From JAIYDJ01 sp038246975 (GTDB lineage Bacteria; Pseudomonadota; Alphaproteobacteria; Rhodobacterales; Rhodobacteraceae): 5,162 nt of DNA. This document shows positions 4,173-5,162 of this stretch, one piece after another; within the stretch, counting starts at the first letter, position 1, and each line of letters opens with the position of its first letter. A program made the position numbers and the translations under genes. Under the pieces are notes generated by a model. That model had not been told where the DNA came from. It was given only the letters and a program-made list of their open reading frames with translations, and did no database searches. The stretch spans positions 1 to 5,162 of the forward strand of contig JBBRVJ010000233.1 of NCBI GenBank assembly GCA_038246975.1, written 5' to 3'.

Positions 4173-5162
4173 TCCGCCACCTCCGACATCAGCGCCATGT
4201 AGCTGGCTGCCGAGGTCGTCTCGACATTGGCGCGCGGCAGATAGGGATAGACATCGAGGTCGAGCCTGGGGGGGCGTTTCTCGACCTGGCAGAGCACGAG
4301 ATGCTTCACGGCGTCAAAGCCGACTGCCCCCAACTTCAGGGCTTTCTTTACGGCGGCGTGCAGATCATCCATGCCGAAGGTCTCGAGCAGGCGCAGGACC
4401 TGCACATACTCGCGCCGCCCCATCTTGAGCATGCGCGCTTCCATGAGGCGGCGCAGGGTCTGGAACTCTTCGGGCAAATCCCATTCCGCCAAGGGCGCTG
4501 CCTGATCCAAGGCATTGATCTTGCGCTCGATCAGGGGAAGGTAATGGACCGGATCGAAGACAGCGTCCTCGCGGGCGTAGCAGCGTGAGTGCTTGGCAAT
4601 CACCTCCCCGCGGCAGCCGATCACGACCTGGTCGACATAGCCACGGACCCAGACATCCTGATGGCCATAGGCGACCGGGACCGAGTAATCGTTGGTGTCA
4701 TAGCGCACAAGCGACTGCGAACTGACCTTGCCGTTGGCCTGGTCGCAGGCCTCGAACGGTGCCCCGGGCAGGGGCTTCATCGCGGCCAGATCACGCTGCA
4801 GCCGATCGCCGATCGGCTCCTTGTGACTGCGCAGAACATCGTTCTGGCGCTTGCGGCACTGGGCTTCCAGGTCGGCGTTGAACTCCACCCAACTGGCAAA
4901 GCGCGGGATCGGCACCATGAAGTTGCGCCGTGCGTATCCCACCAGCCCCTCGACGCTGCCCTTGTCGTTGCCCTTGCCCGGCCGCCCATACCGATCCCGG
5001 AACAGATAATGCGACTGCAGGGCGCTGAACAGCGTGGCGCGCCTGCGCGTCCCGTCCGGCAGGATCTTCGAGACCAGGCAGCGGTCGTTGTCATAAAGCG
5101 CCGACTGCGGCACCCTGCCGAAGAAGGCAAAGGCATGGACATGGCCATCCATCCAGGCCTCC
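4169..5162 (-). CDS. istA: IS21-family transposase IstA, C-terminal part (start beyond right edge)
   Basis: About 330 C-terminal residues of the DDE transposase that cuts and joins the element ends. Counting from the Met codon at 5152, the second catalytic Asp is in LYDND (Asp21) and the catalytic Glu is in KGSVEGLVGYARR (Glu68). Between and after them are the typical FRDRYGRPGKGNDKG segment and a C-terminal beta-rich domain with SLVRYDTNDYSVPVAYGHQ (about 128-146). The first catalytic Asp and the N-terminal helix-turn-helix lie outside the window; the full protein should be near 500 residues. The frame is open to the right edge, with residues EAW before the Met at 5152, so that Met is internal and not the start. 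The TGA at 4171-4169 overlaps the istB start. No frameshift is visible. Confidence 0.95.
   Translation of the reverse strand, partial: EAWMDGHVHAFAFFGRVPQSALYDNDRCLVSKILPDGTRRRATLFSALQSHYLFRDRYGRPGKGNDKGSVEGLVGYARRNFMVPIPRFASWVEFNADLEAQCRKRQNDVLRSHKEPIGDRLQRDLAAMKPLPGAPFEACDQANGKVSSQSLVRYDTNDYSVPVAYGHQDVWVRGYVDQVVIGCRGEVIAKHSRCYAREDAVFDPVHYLPLIERKINALDQAAPLAEWDLPEEFQTLRRLMEARMLKMGRREYVQVLRLLETFGMDDLHAAVKKALKLGAVGFDAVKHLVLCQVEKRPPRLDLDVYPYLPRANVETTSAASYMALMSEVAE

Larger units (their letters stand above)
3261..5162 (-). mobile_element. IS21-family insertion sequence, istB-side end and most of the element (continues off right edge)
   Basis: The element contains istA (partial) and istB in the overlapping arrangement diagnostic of IS21. 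Its end is at 3261, where TGTCAACGGCGG begins. This is a terminal TG of the kind expected, it is followed by two tandem 24-bp repeats, and it coincides with the point where ZnuA similarity stops. IS21 elements are about 2 to 2.5 kb, so roughly a few hundred bases of istA and the other terminus lie beyond 5162. The target duplication (expected 4-8 bp) cannot be checked here; one copy should begin at 3260 and read leftwards, ATCCC and so on in the minus strand. Both genes look intact where visible, so the copy may be active. Confidence 0.88.

Noticed and set aside
3486..4202. Plus-strand open frame opposite istB
   Set aside because: istB is complete and fully motif-supported on the other strand; this frame is its shadow.
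1..5162. CRISPR array, tRNA, rRNA, riboswitch or replication origin
   Set aside because: No regularly spaced repeat array, cloverleaf, conserved rRNA block or iteron cluster was seen on either strand; the only repeats are those of the IS21 end.

Overview
The window looks like alphaproteobacterial DNA, most likely from the Rhodobacterales (Paracoccus/Rhodobacter/Roseobacter relatives). This rests on high GC with G/C-rich third codon positions, the style of the G3E GTPase, WD40 and ZnuA-type proteins, and an IS21-family element of a type I associate with this order. The assignment is by inspection only. Nearly all real genes lie on the minus strand and read from the right end of the window towards the left.

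Right part (about 3261-5162): most of an IS21-family insertion sequence. The C-terminal two thirds of the transposase gene istA runs off the right edge. It is followed, with an ATGA overlap, by a complete istB (AAA+ helper ATPase). Downstream of istB lie two adjacent hairpins, then two 24-bp tandem repeats that mark the element's end at 3261. The left end of the insertion sequence (upstream of istA) is outside the window.

Middle part (789-3260): the insertion sequence has landed inside a znuA-like gene (periplasmic zinc-binding protein of an ABC importer), leaving only its last 62 codons. Directly after it, with overlapping stop and start codons, come a G3E/COG0523 GTPase of the zinc-metallochaperone type, a cytosolic WD40-type beta-propeller protein, and a small unrecognised protein with two cysteines. 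The four reading frames overlap or abut, so they were almost certainly one operon, plausibly for zinc supply. The insertion cuts the last three genes off from their native promoter. Expression would now depend on read-through from istAB or on the perfect TTGACA at the element's outward edge.

Left part (1-788): accessory or decayed DNA. A partial minus-strand gene of unknown function enters from the left edge. Divergent from it is a 58-codon helix-turn-helix ORF resembling the N-terminal part of phage DNA-packaging small subunits; it appears truncated. About 380 bases (409-788) follow without a convincing gene, with short coding-like stretches in broken frames on both strands.

The main points of interest are the disrupted zinc operon, the architecture of the insertion-sequence end (outward -35 box, repeats, twin hairpins), and the two uncharacterised partners of the GTPase. 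I found no convincing novel defence or mobile system beyond these.
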